Shown: positions 24,169 through 32,291 of the stretch, piece after piece | Numbering within the stretch: position 1 is the first letter of the stretch | How the letters are laid out: every line of letters starts with the position of its first letter | Assembly: GCA_028287745.1 (NCBI GenBank) | Contig: JAQBPB010000112.1 | Span: forward strand, 82,169 to 146,168 | Reading direction: 5' to 3' | DNA from: Chloroflexota bacterium | Lineage (GTDB): Bacteria > Chloroflexota > Chloroflexia > Chloroheliales > Chloroheliaceae | Length of the DNA: 64,000 bases | The notes under the pieces: model-generated | Told to the model about the DNA's origin: nothing | The model's database searches: none | What the model saw: the letters and a program-made list of their open reading frames with translations, nothing else | Position numbers and translations under genes: made by a program

Positions 24169-25185
24169 ATGCTAAGTGAAAGAGAAATCCTGAGCGGCAG
24201 CGCTCGCCGGGAGAACCTGTTAAACCGGCCTCGCCGGACCAGGCGGACCGAAAACCTGCGCCGGATGGTCCGCGAAACCCACCTGTCAATCGATAATTTC
24301 ATTTACCCGCTTTTTATTGCCGAGACAATTAAAGAAGAAGTTGAAATTGGCTCCATGCCAGGGGTCTACCGCTGGCCGGTCGAGCGGGTCGCCCGTGAAG
24401 CCGAGGCGGTCGCCAAACTTGGTATCCCGGCGGTCCTGCTTTTCGGCATCCCCGATTTCAAGGACCCGGTCGGTAGCGAAGCTTATAATCCTAACGGCGT
24501 GGTCCAGGCGGCTGTCCGCGAGATTAAAAAAGCGGTGCCCGAACTGATTGTCATCACCGATGTCTGCCTGTGCGAGTTCACCGATCACGGCCATTGCGGC
24601 GTGGTTGATCAGACCGGCTATGTCCAGAATGACCCGACCCTGGATTTGCTGGCAAAAATGGCCCTCTCCCACGCCGAAGCCGGGGCTGATATCATCGCGC
24701 CCTCCGATATGATGGACGGACGCATCGGCGCTATCCGGGAAGCCCTGGACGAAGGCGGTTTTGAAAATACCCCGATTATGGCTTATTCGGCCAAGTACGC
24801 CAGCGGTTTTTATGGCCCCTTCCGTGAAGCCGCCGACAGCGCCCCGGCCTTTGGCGACCGCCGCAGCTACCAGATGGACCCGCCCAATATCCGGGAAGCC
24901 CTGCGCGAGGTAGAATTGGACATCGCCGAAGGTGCCGACATGATCATGGTCAAACCGGCCCTGGCCTACCTGGATGTAATCGCCCGGGTGCGCGACCGTT
25001 TCGACCTGCCCCTGGCCGCCTATAATGTCAGCGGCGAGTATTCCATGCTCAAGGCTGCCGCCCGTATGGGCTGGTTGGACGAAGAACGGGTCGTCCGGGA
25101 AAGCCTGACCGCGATCAAACGGGCCGGGGCTGATATGATTATCACTTACCATGCCAAAGAAGCGGCCCGCTGGCTGAAAAGCTAG
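24169..25185 (+). CDS. hemB: Delta-aminolevulinate dehydratase (porphobilinogen synthase)
   Basis: HemB condenses two 5-aminolevulinates into porphobilinogen. The 338-residue protein has the zinc-type metal site with Cys133, Cys135 and Cys143 in DVCLCEFTDHGHCG. The two Schiff-base lysines are Lys209 (YSAKYASGFYGPFR) and Lys262 (IMVKPALAY). I chose the ATG at 24169 because AAAAGGAG lies 5 bases before it; the frame is open further upstream but that part is not conserved-looking. It closes the heme cluster, although it acts before HemC in the pathway. Confidence 0.95.
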   Translation: MLSEREILSGSARRENLLNRPRRTRRTENLRRMVRETHLSIDNFIYPLFIAETIKEEVEIGSMPGVYRWPVERVAREAEAVAKLGIPAVLLFGIPDFKDPVGSEAYNPNGVVQAAVREIKKAVPELIVITDVCLCEFTDHGHCGVVDQTGYVQNDPTLDLLAKMALSHAEAGADIIAPSDMMDGRIGAIREALDEGGFENTPIMAYSAKYASGFYGPFREAADSAPAFGDRRSYQMDPPNIREALREVELDIAEGADMIMVKPALAYLDVIARVRDRFDLPLAAYNVSGEYSMLKAAARMGWLDEERVVRESLTAIKRAGADMIITYHAKEAARWLKS

Positions 25186-25579
25186 CCCCGGCCAACTGAG
25201 GGTTGCCTTTCTTGCCCACAAGTTAGGCAGTCCTCATCCCCCATCACCTTGAGGCCCGTTGTACTGCTCTATTCATGTTGAGCCGTGCGGCGGGCCTTTG
25301 GTTTCTCCTTGCCGCTCCTCCTGACTAAGATTGCCCTAACCCCGGTTAGCCCTTACATAGTACCCTGCCCAGCACTTACACCCAGAACGACCCCTGTTGG
25401 GCTAATACCCTGCGTGGTGGCTAGTGGTGCGCCTGGTGGGAGAAGTACCCATTGCCTGGCGCTATTAACGGCGGCCTACCTCAACTCTTTAAAAATCTCC
25501 TGTCAAAAAGCCAGAAAACCCCAAAATTAGCCTTGACAAATAAGAAGTCAAACGTTATAATTCCCCACGTACTTCACGT
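25186..25579. other. Gene-free stretch between hemB and tRNA-Asn
   Basis: These 394 bases hold no reading frame I trust. The composition is mixed, with some CT-rich parts, and could be remnants of a decayed gene, but I see no recognisable product. Only the tRNA promoter at 25533-25561 stands out. Confidence 0.5.
25533..25561 (+). promoter_or_regulatory. Consensus sigma-70 promoter of tRNA-Asn
   Basis: A perfect TTGACA (25533-25538) and a perfect TATAAT (25556-25561) are 17 bases apart. The tRNA starts 18 bases after the -10 box, so the leader is very short. Confidence 0.88.
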
Positions 25580-25651
25580 TCCGCAATAGCTCAACGGTAG
25601 AGCGTCCGGCTGTTAACCGGTAGGTTCAAGGTTCGAATCCTTGTTGCGGAG
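25580..25651 (+). tRNA. tRNA-Asn (anticodon GTT)
   Basis: Acceptor arm TCCGCAA pairs with TTGCGGA, the D-arm is GCTC/GAGC, the anticodon loop CTGTTAA holds GTT at 25612-25614, and the T-arm is CAAGG/CCTTG with TTCGAAT. The first pair of the anticodon stem (27:43) is a T-T mismatch. CCA is not encoded. Confidence 0.95.
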
Positions 25652-25675
25652 CCTTTCTATTTCATAGGTAAAAAC

Positions 25676-25720
25676 AGCATTTCGACCTGATTTTTGCGGT
25701 CGAAATGCTCTTTTGTCTTT
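25676..25720 (+). terminator. Terminator of tRNA-Asn
   Basis: A perfect 12-base stem, AGCATTTCGACC (25676-25687) with GGTCGAAATGCT (25698-25709), is followed by CTTTTGTCTTT. Confidence 0.85.
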
Positions 25721-26122
25721 ATACTTTTCACCCACTTCTACGGAACCGGTTGAGAATGTGTCAATCCGAGCGAAGTCAAGGAACCTGGGTATTCCCGGGC
25801 AAACTTACGGGCAATCGTTAAGGGTACGGGGTGCCCTGGGTAGCGCAGGTGTTTACCAGGTCCTGCTTGACGGTGCAAACAAACCGGTTATAGATAGCAC
25901 TGCCTGCCTCCTGGCCGAATCCGGCCTGCCGCGAACCCGCAAACTGATTTTAATCAATGGTTAATTTTGGCTTGGTCCTAACTTCATACAATTCCGGTAC
26001 TTTCTTTCGAGAGCGGACTATTTTTGTTGTGCCTTCAAACCATCTCCCGGCAGGGAATGGCCCTTTCTTTTGGGGAATGGGGTGGGCCTCTGAGTTATAC
26101 TTATACAGGAGAAGTAAACTAG
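25721..26122. other. Gene-free stretch upstream of the DedA gene
   Basis: An 83-codon frame from a TTG at 25713 covers part of this stretch, but it begins inside the tRNA terminator, lacks a ribosome-binding site and resembles nothing I know. I see no other feature before the AGGAGAAG of the next gene. Confidence 0.5.
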
Positions 26123-26851
26123 TTGAATTATTTTGACATTTTCCAGCCGGTGCTGGCTGCTGGGGGCTTTATCGACCTGCCTGGCCTGATTAAGACCTTT
26201 GGTTATGTTGGTATCGTTGCGATTATTTTTGCCGAGTCGGGCCTATTTTTCGGGTTCTTTTTGCCCGGTGATAGCCTCCTCTTCACCGCCGGGGTAGTCG
26301 CTTCCGGCGCGTTATTGCCCGGTCCGGATGGTAAACCGATTTTCAATATCTTCCTGCTGGCCGGCCTGTGTTTTGTGGCTGCGGTATCAGGCGATAGTGT
26401 CGGTTACTGGTTCGGTAAGAAGGTCGGCCCGCGCATCTTTAGTAAAGAAGACTCCCTGCTGTTCCATAAAAGCCATATCCTCAAGGCCCAGAATTTTTAC
26501 GAGAAGCACGGCGGGAAAACTATCATCCTGGCTCGCTTCTTACCGGCAGTGCGGACTTTCGCCCCGATTGTAGCCGGGGTAGGCCGCATGAAATACGGTA
26601 CTTTCCTGGCCTATAACCTCGTTGGTGGCTTTATATGGGCGGTCGGTTTAACTTTCCTGGGTTACTTGCTGGGCAACGCTATCCCACCCGAAGAAATTGA
26701 CAAGTACCTGCTGCCGCTGATCGCTTTAATTATCATTATTTCGATCTTACCGACGGCCTTCCATATCCTTAAAGAAAAAGAAAACCGGGATCAAATCGCC
26801 TCGGCTATTCGCAAGATTACTCGCCGCGAAAACCAGAAACCGGCCAAGTAG
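26123..26851 (+). CDS. DedA-family membrane protein
   Basis: DedA proteins are inner-membrane proteins involved in lipid flipping and membrane homeostasis. This 242-residue member shows the family signatures FGYVGI, E(S)GLFFGFFLPGDSLLF, the GDSVGYWFGKKVG stretch, and the conserved FYEKHGGKTIILARFLPAVRTFAP with its Arg residues. It has four or five hydrophobic segments and a basic C-terminal tail. It starts at TTG, with AGGAGAAG 8 bases upstream. It stands alone with a terminator after it. Confidence 0.92.
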   Translation: MNYFDIFQPVLAAGGFIDLPGLIKTFGYVGIVAIIFAESGLFFGFFLPGDSLLFTAGVVASGALLPGPDGKPIFNIFLLAGLCFVAAVSGDSVGYWFGKKVGPRIFSKEDSLLFHKSHILKAQNFYEKHGGKTIILARFLPAVRTFAPIVAGVGRMKYGTFLAYNLVGGFIWAVGLTFLGYLLGNAIPPEEIDKYLLPLIALIIIISILPTAFHILKEKENRDQIASAIRKITRRENQKPAK

Positions 26852-26858
26852 TTTCTAA

Positions 26859-26934
26859 AGGGCAATAACCTTATAGGTTACTCAAGTGTTATTGCCCTGA
26901 ACCCTTAAGTCCCCACCCGGGGGCTTTTTTATTT
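26859..26934 (+). terminator. Two hairpins after the DedA gene; second is the terminator
   Basis: An 11-base stem (26859-26869 with 26888-26898) with an 18-base loop is followed by a compact hairpin, AGTCCCC (26908-26914) with GGGGGCT (26919-26925), and a run of T. The second hairpin has the rho-independent form. Confidence 0.75.
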
Positions 26935-27072
26935 TCAGGGTATTTTATTATTACCCGACCCGGTACCAGGGCCATTCGGCCAGGCTTCCAGCCGCTTGAG
27001 GTATAATAGGGAGCCTGGCAGCCGTTTGCCGGGAGGTACACCTAGAGGACTATTGGGAAAGCCAGGTATATA

Positions 27073-27543
27073 TTGAGTGAGCAAAACCGGGCCGCCGGTC
27101 AGGAAACCTATTTCGAGGTTGGCGTCTACCAGCCCAAACGCGAAACTAATATCGGCACCCTCTGGCGCTCGGCCCTTCAAATGGGAGCCAGTGGCCTGTT
27201 TACGATTGGGCGCCGCTATAAGCTCCAGTCCAGCGATATTTTCCACGCCACCAAAGCTATTCCCCTGAAACACTACCTGACTTTTCAAGACTTTCTGGAC
27301 GACCGGCCCGAAGGAGTACCCCTGGTTGCCATTGAGATGGGCGGTGAAACTCTGAACACTTTTCAGCACCCCACCCGGGCGATTTACTTGCTTGGCTCCG
27401 AAGACAACGGCCTCCCCGATTTTGTGCTTGAAAAATGCGATAAGCTGGTTTCGCTAGAAGCCGTCCGGCAGCCTTCCTACAACCTGGCCGTTTCCGGCAG
27501 TATCGTGCTTTATCACCGCTGTTTCTTAAGTCTAAAGGGCTAA
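27073..27543 (+). CDS. SpoU/TrmH-family RNA 2'-O-methyltransferase
   Basis: This 156-residue protein is a stand-alone SPOUT methyltransferase, which transfers a methyl group from S-adenosylmethionine to ribose 2'-OH in tRNA or rRNA. The three family motifs are visible: NIGTLWRSA (motif 1), YLLGSEDNGLP (motif 2) and PSYNLAVSGSIVLYH (motif 3, part of the trefoil knot). The length fits TrmL-like enzymes without an extra RNA-binding domain. The start is TTG at 27073 with a weak CCAGG upstream; TATAAT lies at 27002-27007. The target nucleotide cannot be told. Confidence 0.87.
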   Translation: MSEQNRAAGQETYFEVGVYQPKRETNIGTLWRSALQMGASGLFTIGRRYKLQSSDIFHATKAIPLKHYLTFQDFLDDRPEGVPLVAIEMGGETLNTFQHPTRAIYLLGSEDNGLPDFVLEKCDKLVSLEAVRQPSYNLAVSGSIVLYHRCFLSLKG

Positions 27544-27589
27544 TATAGGGCTGAGGATGCCTGGTTACAGGCAGGAATAAATCAGGGCG

Positions 27590-27620
27590 GGCCGCGTATT
27601 TTAAGTCTTGCGCGGCCTTT
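27590..27620 (+). terminator. Weak terminator-like hairpin
   Basis: GGCCGCG (27590-27596) pairs with CGCGGCC (27611-27617) around a 14-base loop, followed by only three T. It lies 46 bases after the methyltransferase gene. Confidence 0.35.
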
Positions 27621-27699
27621 CGAGGTAAAAAGACCGCCTGGTAATGCGGATTAAACTTGTGCGGCAGGCCCGGCCTTCCGTACCGGCTTACAGGTACGG

Positions 27700-27972
27700 C
27701 TAGTGCCTCTCCCGGATTTTGTACAGGATTGCGGCTAACCTTTCGACTGTCAGCAGGCTGTAGCCTTTACCGTCCAACCAGACCAGCGCCAGGTTAATCT
27801 CTTTGGCGTCCTGCCCGGCGGCCAGGATTGCCAGGGCTTTATCGTAATCGCTGTTTATCCGTTCTTCGAACTCAAGGCATAGCCGGGCAAACCCGGCTTC
27901 GCCAAAAGCACTCATCCCGTCCTGCCGGGCGCTATCGGCCAATTCTTTAATTGTGCTGTACTCGGTTATCAT
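27700..27972 (-). CDS. Small helical protein of unknown function
   Basis: I do not recognise this protein. The ATG at 27972, with AGGA just upstream, gives 90 residues; the frame is open further upstream to 28026. It is predicted to be almost all helical and rich in charged residues, with CLEFEERINSDYDKALAILA in the middle. There is no signal peptide or membrane segment. It stands alone between the methyltransferase and the thioesterase genes. A CCGTACC/GGTACGG hairpin lies just downstream (near 27677-27698) but lacks a T-run. Confidence 0.55.
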   Translation of the reverse strand: MITEYSTIKELADSARQDGMSAFGEAGFARLCLEFEERINSDYDKALAILAAGQDAKEINLALVWLDGKGYSLLTVERLAAILYKIRERH

Positions 27973-28125
27973 TGCTTTTCCTAGCGGGAACACCTTTCCC
28001 GGCTTACTTTTAAGCAATATCCCCAATCAGCTTATTTTGTGCCACTGTTTAGCCTTTACTTACCCGGTTTTAATGCCCGGTGTAGCCCCTCTATCCACGG
28101 CCGTAAAAGCTCAATTATTTAAGAT

Positions 28126-28893
28126 CTAGCTCCAGATATTTCCGGTTAACACTTGCCAGCGGCTGAGCGCGCGGGCAATCTGGCGGCCCTCCCGGCTGAC
28201 CTGTTGGAGCCGTTCGAAATTTCCGTCCGGAAGGGTTTCCAACCAGGTCTGGACTTCCAGTTCCTGGCCCAATTGGGCGCTTTCCAGGTATTCGATATCG
28301 TAGTGGAGCGGCACTAATCGGTCGGACTCCGTTAGACCGGCCGCCTGGGCTTCCCACCCGGCGTTGTCCAGCAGGTCAATGTACGCGGTGTTATTCATGT
28401 GCGCCAGGATATCCAGGTCGGAAAAGCGGACCTTCTGGCGCATAACTGCCGGGGCGCGGTCCGGCCAGGCAGGCCAGGCTGGGTCTTCAGCCATCGGGAT
28501 TGGCCCATGCGGCCGGAAATGGGCGGGGAAACTGGCCGGGATACGGGCCGGGCGCCCGTTTGGTCCCAGGTAAACCCAGGTCGTGCGGCCGGTAATCGCC
28601 GGACCGCCGTTTTCCATACGCATTTCGTAATTTCGCTGGGAAGTTACCTTGCTGGTGCCACCTACAAACGTCCGCAATTCCAGGTTCGAATAGGCCGGGA
28701 TGGCCTGGTGAAAATCTATTATAGTCCGCCGGGCGATCCAGTCGCCGCCTTCGCCAAGCCTGGCCGAGTTGTAATGCAGCACCGCAATGTCCTGTAGATA
28801 ACGCATCGCTGCCGCCGGGGTCAGGAAGCCAAAAAGACTGCATTCATCATAACGAGCCTGGTAATTTTTCTTATAACCTTCGGATTCTGACAT
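28126..28893 (-). CDS. Acyl-ACP thioesterase
   Basis: This 255-residue protein matches the acyl-ACP thioesterase family, a double hotdog fold that releases free fatty acids from acyl carrier protein. The N-terminal hotdog starts YQARYDECSLFG and holds DWIARRTIIDF. The second starts KVRFSDLDILAHMNNTAYI, with the Asn and His residues of the active site in HMNN. I chose the ATG at 28893 because GAAGG lies upstream and the family start follows; the frame continues upstream to 28977. It is a single gene with no fatty acid genes nearby. Confidence 0.85.
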   Translation of the reverse strand: MSESEGYKKNYQARYDECSLFGFLTPAAAMRYLQDIAVLHYNSARLGEGGDWIARRTIIDFHQAIPAYSNLELRTFVGGTSKVTSQRNYEMRMENGGPAITGRTTWVYLGPNGRPARIPASFPAHFRPHGPIPMAEDPAWPAWPDRAPAVMRQKVRFSDLDILAHMNNTAYIDLLDNAGWEAQAAGLTESDRLVPLHYDIEYLESAQLGQELEVQTWLETLPDGNFERLQQVSREGRQIARALSRWQVLTGNIWS

Positions 28894-29079
28894 GAAAATA
28901 GTAACCTTCTTTCTAGTTTTGCTGGCTATTATACCCCCTTTTAGCTTAAAGACAGCAAGCAACTTTCTGCCATGCAAAGTGCCTCAAGAAGGTGTAAACT
29001 TAGCCCGTTCAAACCAGCCCTAACGTCTATATTCAAACGCGGTCCTGCTAAATAACCCGGCATTCTGGTAATTTTAATC

Positions 29080-30510
29080 ATGCTAACTCCAGAAGTGGAA
29101 ATATTTGAAGTTGATATTGCGATAGTCGGCGCGGGACCGGCCGGACTGGCCGCCGCTCGTGAAGTGTCGGCGGCGGGCGCGACTGCCGCCCTGCTGGATA
29201 GTTATTCCCGGCCGGGCGGCCAGTATTTCAAGCAGCCGCCCCGGGCTTTCCGGGCAAAACAGCCGGGCCGCCTGCACCACGACTATCTTTTGCCGCAGAC
29301 CCTGTTCGGCGTGGTCGCTGAGAGTCCCCGGCTGACTTTGCTAACCGATACGACTGTCTGGACCGCTTACGCCGGACCGGAGGGTTTTTCGTTACACTGC
29401 TACCGGCCCGACCAGGGCGGCCTGGAAGTCCGGGCCAAAAAAGTTATCCTGGCGCCCGGTGCGCACGACCGGGCGCTGCCTTTTCCCGGTTGGGATTTGC
29501 CCGGTGTAATGACTGCCGGGGCGATTCAGACCCTGGCGAAGAGCCAGCGGGTCTTGCCGGGCCGCAAAATTGTGCTTTCGGGTTCCGGCCCGTTCCTGCT
29601 GCCGGTGGCGGCTTTGCTGGCCGAAAGCGGGGCTAACCTGGTGGGGGTCTTTGAGGCAGCCCGGCCACGCGATATATTTCGTTACAGCGCTTCGGCCTGG
29701 GCCGGGCGGGCCAAGTTAGGCGAGGGGGCCGGTTATTTGCGGGTGCTGCGGCACTTTGGAGTACCTTACAAGTTCGGGCGAGCCGTTGTCCGGGCCGAAG
29801 GCCGGGAACGGGTCGAACGCGTAAGCGTGGCCCGTCTCAACTCGGACTGGTCAATCGTGCCGGACAGCCTGGAAACCCTGGAAGCGGATGCCGTTGGCGT
29901 AGGTTACGGTTTTAGCCCCTCGCTGGACCTTTCCCAGCTCCTGGGCTGCGAACACCGCTATGACCCGGTCCAGGCCGCTTCCTTCGCGGTCCACGACCCG
30001 CGCCAGCAGAGTACCCGGCCGGGTGTTTTTGTGGCCGGTGAGATTTGCGGTATTGGCGGCTCGGCGGTGGCCCTGCCCCAGGGTGCCGTAGCCGGGTTAG
30101 CGGCCGCCCTGGACCTGTCCCGTGTACCTGCGAGGCCGGACGACACGGCGCGGTTAGCAAAGTACCAGGCGGAAGCCCGGCAGGCCCAGGCTTTCGCCGG
30201 AACACTCAACCGGATGTTTGCCCTGCAGCCGGGCTGGCAGACCTGGGCTACCCCTGAAACGATTATTTGCCGCTGCGAGGAAGTCACCCTGGGCCGGGTC
30301 CGGACCGCTATAAGTGAGTTCGACCTGAAGAACGTTAAAGCGGTTAAATTGACGACCCGCTGCGGCATGGGCCTGTGCCAGGGCCGGGTGTGCGGCCCGC
30401 TGGTCATCGCCTATACCGCCAGCCTGACCGGGCGCGACCCGGCCGTAATCGGCTCGTTTACTAACCGGCCTATCGTCAGGCCCATTCCGCTGGGAGAGCT
30501 GGCGCGTTAG
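29080..30510 (+). CDS. FAD-dependent dehydrogenase, alpha-subunit type (HcnB / D-hydroxyproline dehydrogenase-like)
   Basis: This 476-residue flavoprotein belongs to the family of hydrogen cyanide synthase HcnB and the alpha subunit of D-hydroxyproline dehydrogenase. The FAD fold has GAGPAG at 17-22, and a second dinucleotide site is at SGSGPFLLPVA. The C-terminal Bfd-like domain has Cys397, Cys399, Cys428 and Cys433, which should bind a [2Fe-2S] cluster. It is followed by a small [2Fe-2S] protein and a proline racemase-family gene, so oxidation of a D-hydroxyproline is the best guess. In known enzymes a third, DAO-like beta subunit holds the substrate; it is not encoded here. A heptamer tandem repeat starts 7 bases after the stop. 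Confidence 0.85.
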   Translation: MLTPEVEIFEVDIAIVGAGPAGLAAAREVSAAGATAALLDSYSRPGGQYFKQPPRAFRAKQPGRLHHDYLLPQTLFGVVAESPRLTLLTDTTVWTAYAGPEGFSLHCYRPDQGGLEVRAKKVILAPGAHDRALPFPGWDLPGVMTAGAIQTLAKSQRVLPGRKIVLSGSGPFLLPVAALLAESGANLVGVFEAARPRDIFRYSASAWAGRAKLGEGAGYLRVLRHFGVPYKFGRAVVRAEGRERVERVSVARLNSDWSIVPDSLETLEADAVGVGYGFSPSLDLSQLLGCEHRYDPVQAASFAVHDPRQQSTRPGVFVAGEICGIGGSAVALPQGAVAGLAAALDLSRVPARPDDTARLAKYQAEARQAQAFAGTLNRMFALQPGWQTWATPETIICRCEEVTLGRVRTAISEFDLKNVKAVKLTTRCGMGLCQGRVCGPLVIAYTASLTGRDPAVIGSFTNRPIVRPIPLGELAR

Positions 30511-30516
30511 GCTTGG

Positions 30517-30604
30517 ACGTAGCACGTAGCACGTAGCACGTAGCACGTAGCACGTAGCACGTAGCACGTAGCACGTAGCACATAGCACATAGCACATAGC
30601 ACAT
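30517..30604. repeat. Heptamer tandem repeat (9 x ACGTAGC, then 3 x ACATAGC)
   Basis: Nine exact copies of ACGTAGC (30517-30579) run without a break into three copies of ACATAGC (30580-30600) and a partial ACAT. The array lies between the FAD subunit gene and the [2Fe-2S] subunit gene of the same operon. It differs from CRISPR in having no spacers. Confidence 0.97.
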
Positions 30605-30669
30605 TTAAAGTGTACCGGGAACAGTAGGCGTCTTTGAAATTATTACTCGTTAAGATTATTGGTTCGTAA

Positions 30670-30703
30670 CACGTTCAACGTTCAACGTGCTATGTTCCAC
30701 GCC
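30670..30703. repeat. ACGTT-type intergenic repeat
   Basis: CACGTTCAACGTT (30670-30682) is identical to the copy at 7174-7186. It is followed by CAACGTGCTATGTTCC, which resembles the arm at 21361-21378. It lies just before the [2Fe-2S] protein gene. Confidence 0.65.
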
Positions 30704-30715
30704 CACGGTACAAAA

Positions 30716-31048
30716 ATGAAAGATTTGAGAATACGGCCGCCCTTTGAGGCGGCGGAAATAGAGCGCGGCGAACCCTTTGAATTTAACTTCGCGGGCCAGC
30801 CGGTCACGGCTTACCTCGGCGAGACTATCGGTACGGCTTTAACGGCCGCCGGGATTACGACCTTCCGGGTTACCCGCCAGGGCGGGCGGCCGCGCGGCAT
30901 CTTTTGCGGTATCGGGATTTGCTTTGATTGCCTGGTCGTTGTTGAAGGCCGCCTTAACCAGCGCGCCTGCCTTACCCCGGCCCGGCCTGGCCTGGAAGTT
31001 CAACCCCAGGCGGGTGCCGGGCACCTTGAACCCGAATTTGGCGATTGA
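30716..31048 (+). CDS. [2Fe-2S] protein, gamma-subunit type (HcnA / SoxA N-terminal-like)
   Basis: This 110-residue ferredoxin-like protein has the cluster pattern Cys64, Cys69, Cys72 and Cys85 in CGIGICFDC and QRAC. It matches the small subunit of hydrogen cyanide synthase and D-hydroxyproline dehydrogenase, which relays electrons from the flavoproteins. I chose the ATG at 30716 because the protein then begins with the family start and the upstream frame runs into the ACGTT repeat. No strong ribosome-binding site is visible. It precedes the epimerase gene by 31 bases. Confidence 0.85.
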   Translation: MKDLRIRPPFEAAEIERGEPFEFNFAGQPVTAYLGETIGTALTAAGITTFRVTRQGGRPRGIFCGIGICFDCLVVVEGRLNQRACLTPARPGLEVQPQAGAGHLEPEFGD

Positions 31049-31079
31049 ATTACTTTAAACTGGCGGTGGAGGAGAAAAA

Positions 31080-32090
31080 GTGCGTTTTGATAAATTAATT
31101 ACGGTGGTCGACTCGCATACTGAAGGCATGCCCACCCGGGTAGTCACCAGCGGTTTCGGCCCGGTGCCGGGCCGGACCATGTTTGAAAAGAAACGCTACG
31201 TTGAAGAAAATCTGGACCACTTGCGGACTTTGCTTATGTTCGAACCGCGCGGTCACGGCTCCATGTCCGGCTCTATCCTGCTGCCGCCCACCAACCCCGC
31301 CGCCGACCTGGGCGTAGTTTTTATTGAGGTAAGCGGTTGCCTGCCTATGTGCGGCCACGGGACCATTGGGACGGTCACGGTCGCCCTGGAAACCGGCCTG
31401 TTGCCCCGAGTCGAGCCCTTGACCCGCATCACCCTGGATACCCCGGCCGGGTTGGTCCAGGCCGAAGCTATCATCGAACATGGCAAGGTCAAACAGGTTA
31501 AACTCCGCAACGTCCCGGCTTTCCTTTACCGTCAGGACGTGACCGTAGACGTTCCCGGTTTCGGGCCGCTGGTGCTGGACCTGGCGTATGGCGGCAATTT
31601 CTACGCTATCTTACCGGCGGAAGCGGTAGGGCTTTCTCTGGGGCCAGGGATGGCTCAGGCTCTGGTGGAAGCCGGTATGCGGATAATGGAGGCGGTTCCC
31701 GGCCAGGTGCGGATTGAACACCCGGTTAACCCCGGCATCAACGAGCTAAAGCACGTCCTGTTTACCGGGCCCGGCCAGGCCGCCGGGGCGGACGCCAAAA
31801 ATGCCGTTATTATTTATCCCGGCACGGTTGACCGCTCGCCCTGCGGCACCGGGACCAGTGCCCGGATGGCCCAGCTTTACGCCCGGGGACAATTGGCTCT
31901 GAACCGGCCTTTCGTCCACGAAAGCCTGATTGGCACAACCTTTACCGGCGAACTGGTCGAAGAAGTCGCCCTCACCCCCGAACTCCGGGCCGTGGTGCCA
32001 ACAATTGCCGGGCGGGCCTGGATAACCGGCTTTAACCAGTTGGTCCTGGACCCCGAGGACCCCTTTCCGGCCGGGTTCCTGGTAAATTAA
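31080..32090 (+). CDS. Proline racemase-family 4-hydroxyproline epimerase
   Basis: This 336-residue enzyme belongs to the proline racemase family, which uses two cysteines as acid and base to invert the alpha carbon without a cofactor. Both are present: Cys91 in MCGHGTIG and Cys255 in SPCGTGTSA. The closely related trans-3-hydroxyproline dehydratases have Thr in the second place, so an epimerase or racemase is favoured. The neighbouring flavoprotein and [2Fe-2S] subunits point to 4-hydroxyproline 2-epimerase rather than proline racemase. The start is GTG with a strong GGAGGAG five bases upstream. Confidence 0.88.
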   Translation: MRFDKLITVVDSHTEGMPTRVVTSGFGPVPGRTMFEKKRYVEENLDHLRTLLMFEPRGHGSMSGSILLPPTNPAADLGVVFIEVSGCLPMCGHGTIGTVTVALETGLLPRVEPLTRITLDTPAGLVQAEAIIEHGKVKQVKLRNVPAFLYRQDVTVDVPGFGPLVLDLAYGGNFYAILPAEAVGLSLGPGMAQALVEAGMRIMEAVPGQVRIEHPVNPGINELKHVLFTGPGQAAGADAKNAVIIYPGTVDRSPCGTGTSARMAQLYARGQLALNRPFVHESLIGTTFTGELVEEVALTPELRAVVPTIAGRAWITGFNQLVLDPEDPFPAGFLVN

Positions 32091-32291
32091 GCCTCTTAAG
32101 AAAAAATAAAGCTCTTATTAAGCTGGGTGTTATGAAATTGTAACATCACAGTCTATTTTTCCTTGTAAAATATATTATTGATTGATATAGTCTTTTCATC
32201 AATACTCTATAATAGGCCCCTAACAAAAATGCCATTGGAAAAGCCTGTTTAAAACTATTATTTACTGACAATATTCAGCGGGGAGGTTGCT

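Noticed and set aside
25285..25530. 81-codon open frame upstream of tRNA-Asn
   Set aside because: Low-complexity Pro/Leu-rich translation with no ribosome-binding site. It ends directly at the tRNA promoter and looks non-coding.
25713..25964. 83-codon open frame after tRNA-Asn
   Set aside because: It begins at a TTG inside the tRNA terminator, has no ribosome-binding site and no recognisable sequence pattern.
30517..30604. CRISPR array
   Set aside because: The repeat unit is only seven bases with no spacers, and no cas gene is present. It is a simple tandem repeat.
30659..30715. Upstream start for the [2Fe-2S] subunit
   Set aside because: The extra 19 residues are encoded by the ACGTT repeat and are not part of the family core.
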